Assembly: GCA_016234705.1 (NCBI GenBank) | Contig: JACRAS010000148.1 | Coordinates: 1-64,000, forward strand | Direction: 5' to 3' | DNA length: 64,000 bases | DNA from: Betaproteobacteria bacterium | Lineage (GTDB): Bacteria > Pseudomonadota > Gammaproteobacteria > Burkholderiales > SG8-39 | Part shown: positions 1 to 9,509 of the stretch, piece after piece | Layout: every line of letters begins with the position of its first letter | Numbering within the stretch: position 1 is the stretch's first letter | Notes under the pieces: model-generated | The model's input: only the letters and a program-made list of their open reading frames with translations | Database searches by the model: none | Told to the model about the DNA's origin: nothing | Position numbers and translations under genes: made by a program

Positions 1-930
1 CGGCGTAGCGTGGATCTTGAACATGCTCAGGCGGAAATACAGATCCTCGCGGAATTTCCCCTGTGCCACCAGCTCTTGCGGATCGCGATTGGTCGCCGCC
101 ACGATCCGCGCATCGACGTGCCGCGCCTGCTCGCTGCCCACGGGGCGCACAATTTTGTCCTCGATCACGTGCAGCAGCTTGGCCTGCATGTGCAGCGGCA
201 ACTCCCCGATCTCGTCCAGGAAGAGCGTTCCCTGGTCGGCCTGAAGGAACAGGCCTTTGCGCGCACGGTCCGCGCCGGTAAATGCCCCTTTGGTATGGCC
301 GAAAAACTCGCTCTCGATCAGTTGTTCGGGAATCGCGCCGCAATTTACCACGACGAATGGTCTGTCGCGGCGCCGGCTTTGTTCGTGAATCGCGCGCGCG
401 ATTACGCCTTTCCCCGTTCCACTTTCGCCGGTAATAAGCACCGTGCTGTCGGTCGCCGTGATCCGGCTCACCATCCGCTCCAGCTCGAGCATCGGCGCAG
501 ATTCCCAGCGATAGAGACCTTCCGAACCGACCTTCACGGCTTTGCGCAGCGCCTGATTTTCCTCGCGCAAACCTCGCACCGCCGCGATTCGGGCAAGCCG
601 GTGCAGCACCTCCTCGTTGCGCACCGGCTTGACCATGTAGTCGGACGCGCCCGCTCGAAGCGCCTCCACGGCGGTCTCCATCGAACCATAGGCGGTCACC
701 ATGATGAATGCGGTATCGATGCCGGTGGCAAGAGCCTCGCGCACCAGGTCGATGCCGTTGCCGTCCGGCAGCTTGATGTCGCACAATACGACATCCACGT
801 CGCCGCGCGCGAGCTTGACGGCCGCCTCCCTGACGCTCGCCGCCAGATCCACCGAGTAACCGGCTTTCGCTACGATCGAGCCGAGAATCTCGCGCAGCGC
901 CAGTTCATCGTCGAGCACCAGTACGTGCAT
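1..930 (-). CDS. NtrC-family sigma-54-dependent response regulator (3' part beyond the window)
   Basis: Reading leftwards from an ATG at 930 (a second in-frame ATG lies at 939) the frame stays open to base 1, so about 310 residues are present and the C-terminal part, including the expected Fis-type helix-turn-helix, is cut off. Residues 1-115 are a receiver domain starting MHVLVLDDE, with phospho-acceptor Asp in [11 protein letters not shown] and the conserved Lys in DYMVKPV. A sigma-54-interacting AAA+ domain follows with Walker A GESGTGKG (near residue 165), the sigma-54 contact loop GAFTGA (near 213) and [10 protein letters not shown]. Such proteins activate RpoN promoters when phosphorylated. 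The gene starts 7 bases after the kinase stop, so the two form a two-component pair. The window also contains several -24/-12 promoter matches that could be its targets; that link is inference. Confidence 0.95.
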   Translation of the reverse strand, partial: MHVLVLDDELALREILGSIVAKAGYSVDLAASVREAAVKLARGDVDVVLCDIKLPDGNGIDLVREALATGIDTAFIMVTAYGSMETAVEALRAGASDYMVKPVRNEEVLHRLARIAAVRGLREENQALRKAVKVGSEGLYRWESAPMLELERMVSRITATDSTVLITGESGTGKGVIARAIHEQSRRRDRPFVVVNCGAIPEQLIESEFFGHTKGAFTGADRARKGLFLQADQGTLFLDEIGELPLHMQAKLLHVIEDKIVRPVGSEQARHVDARIVAATNRDPQELVAQGKFREDLYFRLSMFKIHATP

Positions 931-945
931 CGAGGACATCGCGGC

Positions 946-2478
946 TTACGCCCGCGTTGCCGGACGCGGCAGGTAGACCGACACCCGCGTGCCGTGGCCC
1001 GGTGTCGAGTCAAGCTCAATCCGCCCGCCTTCGGCCTCAATGAGCGACTTGCACATGAACAGGCCGATCCCGCTGCCGTGTCCGGGCGGTTTGGTTGTAA
1101 ACGCCTCATCGAACGCCCGCGCCATTGTCGGCGCATCCATCCCGCAGCCGTTGTCCGCCACCACCAGCACGACCTCCCCGCTACTCGATCTCGTTGCGAC
1201 GCCAATCGACGGTTCGCGGCCGACGATATCGCGGCTCGCGTCGGCGGCGTTGATGAGAAGGTTCATCAGGACTTGAGTCAGATGGTCGGCAACGGCATTG
1301 ATCGCCGGCATCCCCGAATCGAGGTCGAGGTTGAACTCGATGTTGCCGAAACGTCTGTCGTAGCGGATGAAGCCGCACGTTCGGCGCAGCAGCGCGTTGA
1401 GATCGAGAAGTTGCGGCTCGGGCGAATAAGGCGTGGTCATTTCCGCGAGTTGGCGGGTGATCTGGCTGATCCGGCGTGTTTGCTCCAAAATGAGTTCCGG
1501 CCGGCAGCGTTCCGCGGTACACATGTTTGAAATTCGCTGGTCCTGGATCGCTTCGGCAACCCCGCTGATCGCGGCGATCGGGTTATTCACCTCGTGCGCA
1601 ATCGTCGCGGCCAGGGAGCCGATGGCCGCCATCTTTTCCTGGTGAAAGCGCTGCTGGCGCGCAATCTCCAGTTGCCTTTCACGCTCCCGCAGTTCCGATT
1701 GCATGTTGTTGACGGACTCCATCAACGCTCCGAGCTCATCGTGGCGCGTGATTTCAATAGGCATGCCGCGATAGCCCGTGACCACCTCCGTCGCGCGCGC
1801 CTGCAGCTTGCGGATGTCCCGTACCATGAGCGAAAAGAACCATATTACGACGCCCCCGAAGATCAAGGCCCCAGCCAGCCCCATGACCACCGAGGTCAGC
1901 GTGATCGAGTCATAAACGGAGCGAAAATCCTCGGTCAGCGCTTGCTGCCGATTGCGCACTTCGCTGGTCACGTCGTCGAGTCGTGTCACCAGTTCGTGGA
2001 GATGCTCGCGCAGTTCGACCAGCCTTTTGTTCCCCCATTCGGCTCTGATCATGGCGCTGCTATGGTCAAGCCGGACAACCCATTGCCGCATCAGGGGATA
2101 GCGTTCACTGAGTCCCTGCAAACCGGCTTGAACCGCCCCGATGTCAAGCGCGATGGTGTCCGCAGTCGCGCGCGAATTAGGCGTGGAATAAGCTTCATTC
2201 ACATTGAGAATCGCATACGCCATGGCGGAGTTCAAGCGTCCCAGAGCTTCCTCGACCTGGTACATGTTTCGCTGCTGTTCGACCGTTGCGCGCAGCGTGG
2301 CGCGCTGCTGCGCGAGCGTGACGCCGATCACTACGACGTACAATATGACGACGATGAATGCAATGATACCCTTGGTACGCAGGGATACACGCGCGCCGTC
2401 GATGTTCAACGCGCTTTTCCCGCTGCCTTTCAGCTCGTAGGTCAACTGCCCAGTCAGACTCAAATCACCCCCTTGCAT
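946..2478 (-). CDS. Membrane sensor histidine kinase (NtrB-like transmitter)
   Basis: About 510 residues from ATG 2478, which has GGAG just upstream; a TTG further up at 2511 would add 11 residues. There are two membrane segments (about residues 38-57 and 193-216) enclosing a helical periplasmic domain of about 135 residues, then a HAMP linker, a HisKA dimerisation domain with TIAHEVNNPI (His near 293) and an HATPase domain with the N box LINAADAS and the G boxes DNGCGMD and GSGIGLFM. It would autophosphorylate and pass phosphate to the NtrC-type regulator encoded 7 bases downstream. No CxxCH or PAS is seen, so the signal is unknown. The thioredoxin lipoprotein gene lies 144 bases upstream in the same direction and may share its transcript. 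Confidence 0.95.
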   Translation of the reverse strand: MQGGDLSLTGQLTYELKGSGKSALNIDGARVSLRTKGIIAFIVVILYVVVIGVTLAQQRATLRATVEQQRNMYQVEEALGRLNSAMAYAILNVNEAYSTPNSRATADTIALDIGAVQAGLQGLSERYPLMRQWVVRLDHSSAMIRAEWGNKRLVELREHLHELVTRLDDVTSEVRNRQQALTEDFRSVYDSITLTSVVMGLAGALIFGGVVIWFFSLMVRDIRKLQARATEVVTGYRGMPIEITRHDELGALMESVNNMQSELRERERQLEIARQQRFHQEKMAAIGSLAATIAHEVNNPIAAISGVAEAIQDQRISNMCTAERCRPELILEQTRRISQITRQLAEMTTPYSPEPQLLDLNALLRRTCGFIRYDRRFGNIEFNLDLDSGMPAINAVADHLTQVLMNLLINAADASRDIVGREPSIGVATRSSSGEVVLVVADNGCGMDAPTMARAFDEAFTTKPPGHGSGIGLFMCKSLIEAEGGRIELDSTPGHGTRVSVYLPRPATRA

Positions 2479-2622
2479 CTGCTCCGGCGGCCGGCGCCGG
2501 ACTCTCGACAACGCGATTAGTGTGACACGCCCCCCTGAAGATTCCTTTGATCCAGATCAGGAACCCCGCACTCCTGCGTCGTTTTGCCCGATACCCCGTC
2601 GCATTAAGCTTGAACCGCGCCG

Positions 2623-3162
2623 TCATTGCGTGGGCGCAAGCCGCAGGTTAAGCGCACGTTCCAGCAGCCGATCGCCCTCGGCGCCGTTCCAGTCGCGCGC
2701 ACCCACAACGCGCGCCGCGATTGCGCCTTCAGCGGTAACCAGCACCGTTTCCGGCAGCGACTTCACTCGCAGCAAGGACTGAAACTGCTTCTTGTCCGCA
2801 TCAGCGTAGATGCGAAACGTGAGCCTGTGGGTGCGCACGAACTCGGCCGCGAGGTTCCGATCATCATCTACGGTGACGCCGATCACCCGTACACCGTGGG
2901 CGGCAAGCCGGTGCGACAGACGCTCAAGGCTCGGCATCTCATCGCGGCAGGGCACGCACCACGTCGCCCAGAAATTGATTACGAGCGGCGTGCCGAGCAA
3001 CGCGTCAGTGGAGGTCGGCGCTTCACCAATCAGGCCGGTCAGCACCACTGCCGGCAGTTGCGCGCCAATGCCTGGCTGAACGCCTCCGACGTCTTCGCCG
3101 CAAGCGGCCAGCAAGAGCAAACCTGCGAGTAATCCGGTGCGCCAGCGGGGCGGCCAAGCCAC
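2623..3162 (-). CDS. TlpA-family thioredoxin-like lipoprotein
   Basis: 179 residues from a GTG start with a GGGAGGA ribosome site 6 bases upstream. The N-terminus is a lipoprotein signal (LLLLAAC), so the mature protein should be anchored at the outer face of the inner membrane or at the outer membrane. The catalytic motif FWATWCVPCRDEMPSLERL places it in the TlpA/ResA group of periplasmic thiol-disulfide proteins, and IGVTVDDD and the cis-Pro region (LPETVLV) fit the fold. TlpA/ResA proteins reduce disulfides in apocytochromes or in cytochrome oxidase assembly factors; in a region so rich in CxxCH proteins, apocytochrome reduction is a reasonable guess. It lies upstream of the kinase-regulator pair in the same orientation. 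Confidence 0.9.
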   Translation of the reverse strand: MAWPPRWRTGLLAGLLLLAACGEDVGGVQPGIGAQLPAVVLTGLIGEAPTSTDALLGTPLVINFWATWCVPCRDEMPSLERLSHRLAAHGVRVIGVTVDDDRNLAAEFVRTHRLTFRIYADADKKQFQSLLRVKSLPETVLVTAEGAIAARVVGARDWNGAEGDRLLERALNLRLAPTQ

Positions 3163-3644
3163 GAGCAGTCCTCCCCTATTTCCCCTGAAGGGGGCGCTTG
3201 CTCGCCACCGCGCCCCACGCCTGCCAGAGCGCGCAGCCGATTACCGTGTCACAGGGGTATTCAGCGGCAATTTCCGGCGAACTGTACTCACGAACTGTAC
3301 TCATATACCAAAATCGATCGTCGTGAGCCGCTCTTCCGCATCTCTTGGATCAGGTCGCCGCGTACGCATTGGATCAATTGGTCCGAAACCTTGCGCGCAT
3401 CCTCAATCATCCTTTACAGCGGATTCTCTGCAGCTATCGCGTTCACCGTCAGTAACATCATCAGCATGCTGGCGCCAGCCAATCACTCATGTAATCCAGC
3501 AGTTATTCATATACAACGTTGCTCAAGCAAGTATACGGCACATTTTCCCAATTCGTGGGCCTACTGTCGATTTATTTTCTCAAGGCTGAGAAAAATCATT
3601 GTAGATTGTCATAAATGAGAACCTGCGGATCAAGACACTGCTAG
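3163..3644. other. Intergenic stretch with hairpins
   Basis: No convincing gene. It is less GC-rich than its surroundings from about 3280 on. It contains a 12-bp perfect palindrome around GCTGGCGCCAGC (3468-3479) and an inverted repeat TTTTCTCA / TGAGAAAA (3575-3582 and 3587-3594) that could end minus-strand transcripts coming from the GGDEF gene. A long open frame at 3137-3589 on the plus strand has no coding character. Confidence 0.5.
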
Positions 3645-3788
3645 ATGAACGTATCCCGACCCGAAATCATCGATCGCGATCCCTACTGCGCCCGGTTCCT
3701 CGCCTACCTGGAACCGATCGAGCCGCGCGCCGAACTACTCGCCGAGCGAAACGGCATGTTCAAGCAGTTTCTCTACCGCGGTCGCTGA
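3645..3788 (+). CDS. Possible small ORF or gene remnant of 47 residues
   Basis: ATG at 3645 opens a 47-residue frame (beginning MNVSRPEIID, ending FKQFLYRGR) with codon use like a real gene (many GCC, CGC, CTC, GAA codons). It overlaps the end of the opposite-strand GGDEF gene by 16 bases and has no clear ribosome site. I do not recognise the protein. It may be the intact start of a gene that has lost its remainder, or a chance frame. Confidence 0.3.
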   Translation: MNVSRPEIIDRDPYCARFLAYLEPIEPRAELLAERNGMFKQFLYRGR

Positions 3789-5479
3789 CTCGCCGCAACA
3801 AGCTGCTCGTCGTAAAAACGCAAGCATGCGCGACCCTGTTGTTTTGCCGAATACATTGCGGCGTCCGCGTTGCGCAGCAGAGTTTCCGCCTCGCTTCCAT
3901 CATCGGGACAAAGGCTCGCGCCGATGCTGGCGGTGACCCGGACTTCGCGCCCGGCGACCATGAACGGCCTGCTCATTGCCTCGATGATCTTGACCGCGAC
4001 GCGCTGCGCGTCCGTTCGCGCGGCGGGCGACGGCAGCAGCACGGTGAACTCATCGCCACCGAGACGAGCCACCGTGTCGGATTCACGCACCGAACCCCGC
4101 AGGCGCGCAGCCACGTGCTTGAGCAATTCGTCGCCTGCTTCGTGGCCAAGGGTATCGTTGATCTCCTTGAAGCGGTCCAGATCGAGGAACATCACCGCCA
4201 CCGAGGTGCGCGGGTGGCGGCGCGCCGCCACCACCTGCTGGTTTAACCGGTCAATGAACAGCCGGCGGTTGGGCAGGCCGGTCAGAACGTCGTGGTACGC
4301 CTGAAACAGCACCAGCTCCTCGCTGCGCTTGCGTTCGCTAATGTCGCTGAAGATGCCGATGTAATTTTCGATCTCGCCCCCGCTGCTGCGCACGCTGGTA
4401 ATGCTCAGCCATTCCGGGTAGATCTCGCCGTCTTTGCGCCGGTTCCAGATCTCGCCCTGCCATTCCCCTTTATCGATCAATGCGCCCCACATCCGCTGGT
4501 AGAACTCTGGGGCCTGGCGTTCCGATTTGAGGATCGCCGGGCTGCGGCCAGTCACCTCGTCTGCGCTGTAGCCCGTGATCGCGCCAAAAGCGCGGTTTAC
4601 CATTTGGATGCGCCCCGCAGCGTCGGTGATGACTATTGCCTCGAACGAGTGGCTGAACACTTCCGCCGCGAGCCTCTCCTTCCCGATCAGATCCTTCGCG
4701 AGCGCCATAACCCGATTGACCGCGGTCGAGGCTTCTCTGATTTCGTCCCCCCCCTCGACCGGCAGGTGCTCCTCGAGCATCGCGCCCGCCTCGCCAATGT
4801 CGTTCAGCCTCGCCACCATCCTCGCGAGCGGGCGCGCGATAGAGCGCTCGACAAACAGGTACAGCGGGAACACCAACAGCACCATGCTCAACAGCACCGC
4901 CGCGCCGGCTTTTTTCTGAAAGTCAGCCACGGCGGCGTCGGCCTTTTCGAGCGAGATCTTCATCGTCACCACCCCCAGCACCTCCCCTTCCGGCACGCGA
5001 TGACAGGCAAGGCAGTCCTTGCCCAGATAGTTGCGCGAGGCGAGCGCCGGCAGCACCGCAAGCAGCACCCTGCCCCGATCCTCGCCGAACACGCGATATA
5101 CGGGACGGCCAGTTTTCAGGGCGGCAGACTCGTCGGGCACCGCGGCCACCTCGCTAACGTTCCCCGGACCAAATTGCCGGGTCACGCTATCCGCGCGGAT
5201 CACCCGCAGATCTTTGATGTGGTTCGATTTGCGTATCTGGTCGAGAAACACCGCGCGCTCGCCCCCTTTGCCGGTGATCATCATTGCCGTAAGCCCCGCG
5301 AGCGCCATCTGGTGGACGCTCAGCGCGAAATTCTCGGTCTGCTCGATGGCAGTCGCGCGCTGGGTGTATGAAGCCCACGCCGCCAGCAGCACGGTTGCCG
5401 CGATAGCCACCAACACGATCAAGCCCACGAAACGCTGCCAGATCCTGAACCTCGAGAGCCAAACGACAAGCGTGTCCAT
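3773..5479 (-). CDS. Membrane diguanylate cyclase with periplasmic heme c motif, HAMP, PAS and GGDEF
   Basis: 568 residues from ATG 5479, chosen because AGGGAG lies just upstream; a TTG at 5527 would add 16 residues. Order: membrane segment (about 15-37), periplasmic domain with one CLACH heme c motif near residue 156, second membrane segment (about 190-212), HAMP, PAS (about 265-380, with PAC-like SISERK end) and GGDEF. The active site reads RLGGDEF (near 471) and is preceded at the usual distance by an RESD product-inhibition site, so it should make c-di-GMP and be feedback inhibited. The periplasmic part resembles DUF3365/Tll0287-type heme sensors, suggesting redox or gas sensing. It lies downstream of the PhnD-like gene and may belong to the same transcript. 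Confidence 0.93.
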   Translation of the reverse strand: MDTLVVWLSRFRIWQRFVGLIVLVAIAATVLLAAWASYTQRATAIEQTENFALSVHQMALAGLTAMMITGKGGERAVFLDQIRKSNHIKDLRVIRADSVTRQFGPGNVSEVAAVPDESAALKTGRPVYRVFGEDRGRVLLAVLPALASRNYLGKDCLACHRVPEGEVLGVVTMKISLEKADAAVADFQKKAGAAVLLSMVLLVFPLYLFVERSIARPLARMVARLNDIGEAGAMLEEHLPVEGGDEIREASTAVNRVMALAKDLIGKERLAAEVFSHSFEAIVITDAAGRIQMVNRAFGAITGYSADEVTGRSPAILKSERQAPEFYQRMWGALIDKGEWQGEIWNRRKDGEIYPEWLSITSVRSSGGEIENYIGIFSDISERKRSEELVLFQAYHDVLTGLPNRRLFIDRLNQQVVAARRHPRTSVAVMFLDLDRFKEINDTLGHEAGDELLKHVAARLRGSVRESDTVARLGGDEFTVLLPSPAARTDAQRVAVKIIEAMSRPFMVAGREVRVTASIGASLCPDDGSEAETLLRNADAAMYSAKQQGRACLRFYDEQLVAASQRPR

Positions 5480-5582
5480 GTTTCTCCCTATATCGTCGGT
5501 CCTATCCTGTCCTGTATTGTCCGGCAATCCGAGCAGCCTGGTGAACCGGCGCGGCGCCGCAGCCGCGGGGAAATGTCACCTT

Positions 5583-5600
5583 CCGCGCCTTCGGGCGCGG
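5583..5600 (-). terminator. Stem-loop with TTCG loop and adjacent G11 run
   Basis: CCGCGCC-TTCG-GGCGCGG forms a 7-bp stem just after the PhnD-like gene. A run of 11 G (5599-5609 on the plus strand; C in the transcript) lies between stop codon and hairpin. There is no U tract, so it may be a weak or Rho-assisted terminator or an mRNA-stabilising hairpin. Confidence 0.45.
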
Positions 5601-5609
5601 GGGGGGGGG

Positions 5610-6503
5610 TCAGTCGTATCGAAACGCATATTTCCTGATGTCGATGCCCGCTTTGCCGACCGCGTCGAAAACGGGCTGGTAGTCCTCCACCATCGTCTCG
5701 GCAAAGCGCTTCGAGCCCAGTGCCGCCAGGACCTGCATACCCTGGGGGCGGTCGTGCAGATGCAGCAGGGCCGATTTCAGCTTCGCCTTCAGGGAAGCGT
5801 CCATGTCCTTTCTCACTCCAAGCCCGTTGGAAGGGAATTCCCCGGACCTGGCCAGAACAACAAGTTCCTTGTCTATCCGCGGCTCCTTGGCCCGGACCCA
5901 GTCATAGACCGTGTCCTTCGCCGCGCCGATGCTCGCTTTGCCTTGCAGCACCGCGTACACGCTGGCATCATGGCTGCCGGCAAAGTAGGATTCACCCAGA
6001 AAAGCGTCCGCGTCCTTGACGCCGTGAGCATGGAGGTAGGTGAGCGGGAAGAGGTAGCCGGCGGAGGTCGCTTTCTCGACGAAGGCGAAGCGCTTGCCGC
6101 GCATGGCGGCGACATTTCCGATCCCGCTGTCCTTGCGCACAAAAATGACTCCGGCATAGCCGGACCTCCCGTCGAGTTCCACCAGCCGCGCGATCGGCAC
6201 CATGCCCAGCTTCCGAATCGCCAACGCTCCGGTAAAGGAGCCGAAAAACGCACCATCGAGATGATGCTGCTCGAAATCCTCGGCTATGTTTCCGTGGCGC
6301 GTGAGTGACCTGAACCTGACCGTCCTGCCGACCTGGTCCGACAGATACCTGGAAAGCGGTTTGAATCGCTCCATCTGTTGGAAAATGTTGATTTCCGGCG
6401 TCAGACCGATGACGATCTCGTCGCGTTGCGCATGCGACGCGCTTGCAGCGCGGGCTGCGACGAGAACGAGAAAAATACTAAGCGCCCGGCAAAGTAACTT
6501 CAA
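5610..6503 (-). CDS. PhnD-like periplasmic phosphate/phosphonate-type substrate-binding protein
   Basis: 297 residues from a TTG start at 6503, preferred because GAGGAG sits 6 bases upstream and the signal peptide (KLLCRALSIFLVLVAARA) then begins at once. The mature part, starting near RDEIVIGLTPE, has the PhnD/PBP2 layout: IGLTPEINIFQQMERFKPL, HLDGAFFGSFTGAL, a hinge region with KRFAFVEKATSAGYLFP, and FPSNGLGVRKDMD. No ABC permease or ATPase gene is nearby. It lies between two genes for heme-containing c-di-GMP sensors on the same strand, so it more likely feeds a signal to them than a transporter. The ligand is unknown. Confidence 0.88.
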   Translation of the reverse strand: MKLLCRALSIFLVLVAARAASASHAQRDEIVIGLTPEINIFQQMERFKPLSRYLSDQVGRTVRFRSLTRHGNIAEDFEQHHLDGAFFGSFTGALAIRKLGMVPIARLVELDGRSGYAGVIFVRKDSGIGNVAAMRGKRFAFVEKATSAGYLFPLTYLHAHGVKDADAFLGESYFAGSHDASVYAVLQGKASIGAAKDTVYDWVRAKEPRIDKELVVLARSGEFPSNGLGVRKDMDASLKAKLKSALLHLHDRPQGMQVLAALGSKRFAETMVEDYQPVFDAVGKAGIDIRKYAFRYD

Positions 6504-6621
6504 CGCTGTCTCCTCGGAGCTATCACCGAATCTGGTGTGCAAAAATGAGTTGAAGAAGGCGGCGTGACCTGCGGGAATTCGAATGTCGAAGTCGATTTCA
6601 GCAACCCCAAAGAGGAAGGAG

Positions 6622-9162
6622 TCACGCTACCTTGCGTAACGACACGACAGCTCCGCCTCCTCGCGCGGTGTGCGCCTTACTGACCAGCGTGAACGCACAC
6701 TTGGTCTCAAGAATGTCCACCATCTCCGCGGGTTTCGCAATCAGAAATCCCTGGACGTAGCGGCAACCCAATTCCTGCAACATGGTCATTTGCTCTTGCG
6801 ATTCGACGCCCTCGGCGATCACCTCCATGTTCAGTATCTTCGCCAGTCCCATGATGGCTCTGACGATTTCGAGGTTTTCCTTGCTCGTGGCCGCCGTGCC
6901 GACAAAACTCTTGTCGATCTTGAGCATATCAACCGGGAAACGGTGCAGATAGCTCAGGGACGAGTAACCCGTGCCGAAGTCGTCGATATGTATGCCGACG
7001 CCTAGCCCTCTCAGTTCCTGCAGCAGCGACTCGGTGACGTCGCCATCGCCCAGAATGACGCTTTCGGTGATCTCCAGCCCCAGGCTTTGCGGCGCTACGC
7101 CCGTTTCGCGGAGAACCTCCTTGACCTGCTCGATCAGCAGCGGCGTAAGCTGCCGGCTGGAGATATTGACGTTCATGGTCAGCGCGGGGCCCGAGCCGTT
7201 GCCAGCCGTGTAATGACTGAGCTTTTCGCACGCCTCGCGCAGCACCCATTCCCCGATGCGGCCGATTAGCCCGCATTCCTCCGCCATCGGAATGAACTCC
7301 TGCGGAGGAATCAGACCGCGGTCCGGATGCTGCCAGCGAAGCAAAGCCTCAAAGCCGGTAATCGCGTTCTTGTGCAGGTCGAAAATTGCCTGGTAATACA
7401 CCCGCAGTTCTCCGCGCTCCAGCGCGCCGCGCAGGTCGGTTTCCAGGCGCAACTGCTCGAGCGTACGGGTACGCATGAAGCAATCGAACACTTCGTAGCG
7501 CGCCTTGCCGTTCGCCTTGGCCTGGTATAGCGCGAGATCGGCGTCGCGCAGCAACTGGTCGGGCCCATCGTGTTGCGCCGAGGCGAGCGCGATGCCGATG
7601 CTTGCGCTGGCGAAAAATTCCTGCTGGTCGATGCGAAAAGGCAGCCGCATCCCTTCCAGCACGCGATCAGCCACCAGCACGGCGTCGGAGACATCACCGA
7701 CTTGGCCCAGCAGAACGGCGAATTCGTCGCCGCCGAAGCGAGCGACTGTATCGCCTGGCCGAAGCGATTCGGCCAGGCGCGCGGCGAACGCGCGCAGGAG
7801 CTGGTCACCCACCGCGTGGCCGAAGCTGTCATTGACGAACTTGAACCGATCCAGGTCGAGGAACAGCACTGCGAACGAGTCGGCTTTGTGCCTCGGCGCG
7901 GCGCTGAACGCGTGCTCCAGCCGGTTGACGAAAAGGGCGCGATTCGGCAGATCGGTGAGCGCGTCGTGAAATGCGTCGTGCAACAACCGCTGTTCCGCCT
8001 GCTTGCGATCGGTGACGTCCGTCTGCGAGCCCGCCATTCGACTGGCCTTCCCCGCGGCGTCGCGGATCGCGATTCCCCGGGTCAGCACCCAGCGATAGGT
8101 CCCGTCCTTATGCCGTACGCGGTGCTCGGCCGAAAAATGCTCGGCTTCCCCGCTGAAATGCGCTGCCAGACGCCCCTTCAGCGTGGGGAGATCGTCGGCA
8201 TGAACCAGTCCGAACCAGTCCTCGGGCGCCGAGCCTAGCGCCCGGTCGGCGTATCCGAGCATCGATTTCCAGCGCGGCGAAAAGTAAATCCTGTCGGCGC
8301 CGAGATCCCAATCCCATAGCCCATCGTTTGCGCCACGCTCGGCCAAGGCGTAACGGTCCTCGCTCTCGCGCAGGGCCGTTTCGGCCCTGCGCCGCTCGGC
8401 CATCTCCTGCAACATGCTGTCCTGGTCACTTTTCAGGGACAAGCTCATCGAGTTGAACGCGCGCGCGAGTTCGCCGAATTCGGCCCTGTAGGAACGCGAT
8501 AAGGTGTAACCAAGCCTGCCACCGGCAACAACTTTTGTGGCGGCAACGATGTCATTCACCGGTCGTGTGATAGACCGCGTCAGGTGCACCGCAACGAACA
8601 CGCCGGCGAGGCAGGTGAGGAAAAACGTCACTGCGAGCAGAATCTTGCCTCGCCTCGCCTCGGTCCCGGCCGCGGCGCTCACCCGCGACAGGTTCGCGGC
8701 GGCCTCGGAAGACATGGTCTCGATGCTTGACAGCAGCGCGTTCCCGATCAGGGCGGCGTCATGCTTCAACTGGCCGGTGCGTACCCTGTCGGCGGAGGCC
8801 GTCATGTAAAAGCTCAGCCCATTCTGATAATCGAGAACGCCATGCCGGAGGTCTTCAAGGCGCGCGGTTATTGCGGGCGTGTGATGACAGCCGACGCATT
8901 TACCGGCGATGGTATCCAGATCGATCACAGCGTCAACGGTGGCGGTCAAATCCGCCTGATTCGCGGTGGCGAACGTGAACAGATTCGCTTGAACCTTGAG
9001 AACTTTCGCCAGGAACTGGCGCCGAAGGTCTTCGATCTGATGCAGCTTGACGACATGCCCGTAGAGGTCGGTGGCGCTGGCGAAAGTGAGCAGGGCAAAA
9101 ACGGATCCGCTCGTAAACAGCGCGAATAGCAGGGCCAGTGAAGTGATGATTCGCGTTTTCAT
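6622..9162 (-). CDS. Membrane GGDEF-EAL protein with periplasmic heme c motif, HAMP and PAS
   Basis: 846 residues from ATG 9162. Order: N-terminal membrane segment, periplasmic helical domain with one CVGCH motif (near residue 88), second membrane segment (about 172-193), HAMP, PAS (about 270-390), GGDEF (RFGGDEF near 475 with RPGD inhibition site) and EAL. The EAL domain keeps the catalytic signatures FEALLRW (near 602), MNVNIS, LGLEITES, IDDFGTGYSSL, LKIDKSF and EGVES, so both c-di-GMP synthesis and breakdown look possible. A strong sigma-54 promoter match lies about 140 bases upstream. Downstream on the same strand are the PhnD-like gene (118-base gap) and the second heme-containing cyclase. 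Confidence 0.95.
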   Translation of the reverse strand: MKTRIITSLALLFALFTSGSVFALLTFASATDLYGHVVKLHQIEDLRRQFLAKVLKVQANLFTFATANQADLTATVDAVIDLDTIAGKCVGCHHTPAITARLEDLRHGVLDYQNGLSFYMTASADRVRTGQLKHDAALIGNALLSSIETMSSEAAANLSRVSAAAGTEARRGKILLAVTFFLTCLAGVFVAVHLTRSITRPVNDIVAATKVVAGGRLGYTLSRSYRAEFGELARAFNSMSLSLKSDQDSMLQEMAERRRAETALRESEDRYALAERGANDGLWDWDLGADRIYFSPRWKSMLGYADRALGSAPEDWFGLVHADDLPTLKGRLAAHFSGEAEHFSAEHRVRHKDGTYRWVLTRGIAIRDAAGKASRMAGSQTDVTDRKQAEQRLLHDAFHDALTDLPNRALFVNRLEHAFSAAPRHKADSFAVLFLDLDRFKFVNDSFGHAVGDQLLRAFAARLAESLRPGDTVARFGGDEFAVLLGQVGDVSDAVLVADRVLEGMRLPFRIDQQEFFASASIGIALASAQHDGPDQLLRDADLALYQAKANGKARYEVFDCFMRTRTLEQLRLETDLRGALERGELRVYYQAIFDLHKNAITGFEALLRWQHPDRGLIPPQEFIPMAEECGLIGRIGEWVLREACEKLSHYTAGNGSGPALTMNVNISSRQLTPLLIEQVKEVLRETGVAPQSLGLEITESVILGDGDVTESLLQELRGLGVGIHIDDFGTGYSSLSYLHRFPVDMLKIDKSFVGTAATSKENLEIVRAIMGLAKILNMEVIAEGVESQEQMTMLQELGCRYVQGFLIAKPAEMVDILETKCAFTLVSKAHTARGGGAVVSLRKVA

Positions 9163-9299
9163 GGCATTTTATCAGGGCATGACCACCATTTACCAAGCAG
9201 CGCGACAACCGGCTCCGTATCGGCTAAGCCTTCATCGGGGGCGACAGAAGCTCGGCGCCGACACGGGGCACGGGCCGCACAGCATCGTATAAGCAATTA

Positions 9300-9315
9300 A
9301 GCAATCTATGTGCCA
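9300..9315 (-). promoter_or_regulatory. Sigma-54 (-24/-12) promoter
   Basis: Read on the minus strand the sequence is TGGCAC-ATAGA-TTGCT, an exact match to the RpoN consensus TGGCAC-N5-TTGCW. Transcription would start near 9289 and run into the GGDEF-EAL gene (start 9162). Confidence 0.75.
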
Positions 9316-9509
9316 TTCGCTGTCGGGCCTTTCCGTGCCGAGAAAAAAGCGCCTCAGGATCCAATACTCGCCCTCACGCACGCCGCACGCCGCGGCCTAT
9401 GGCGCAGCCACCAGCGTCGGACGCGAGAACCTCGAACGCCTCGCAGATCAAGCTCCGCTCGCGGCCCGGTCCATGCACGGCGCCAAGCCAGACCGTCAAG
9501 TCTCAATTG

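Noticed and set aside
10-1530. Long plus-strand open frame opposite the response regulator and kinase
   Set aside because: Antisense shadow of two clear genes; GC-rich DNA gives long open frames on the other strand, and the protein shows no domain.
3220-3236. Sigma-54 match upstream of the TlpA gene on the minus strand
   Set aside because: GG and GC spacing fits but the -12 box is GGGC and the rest matches poorly.
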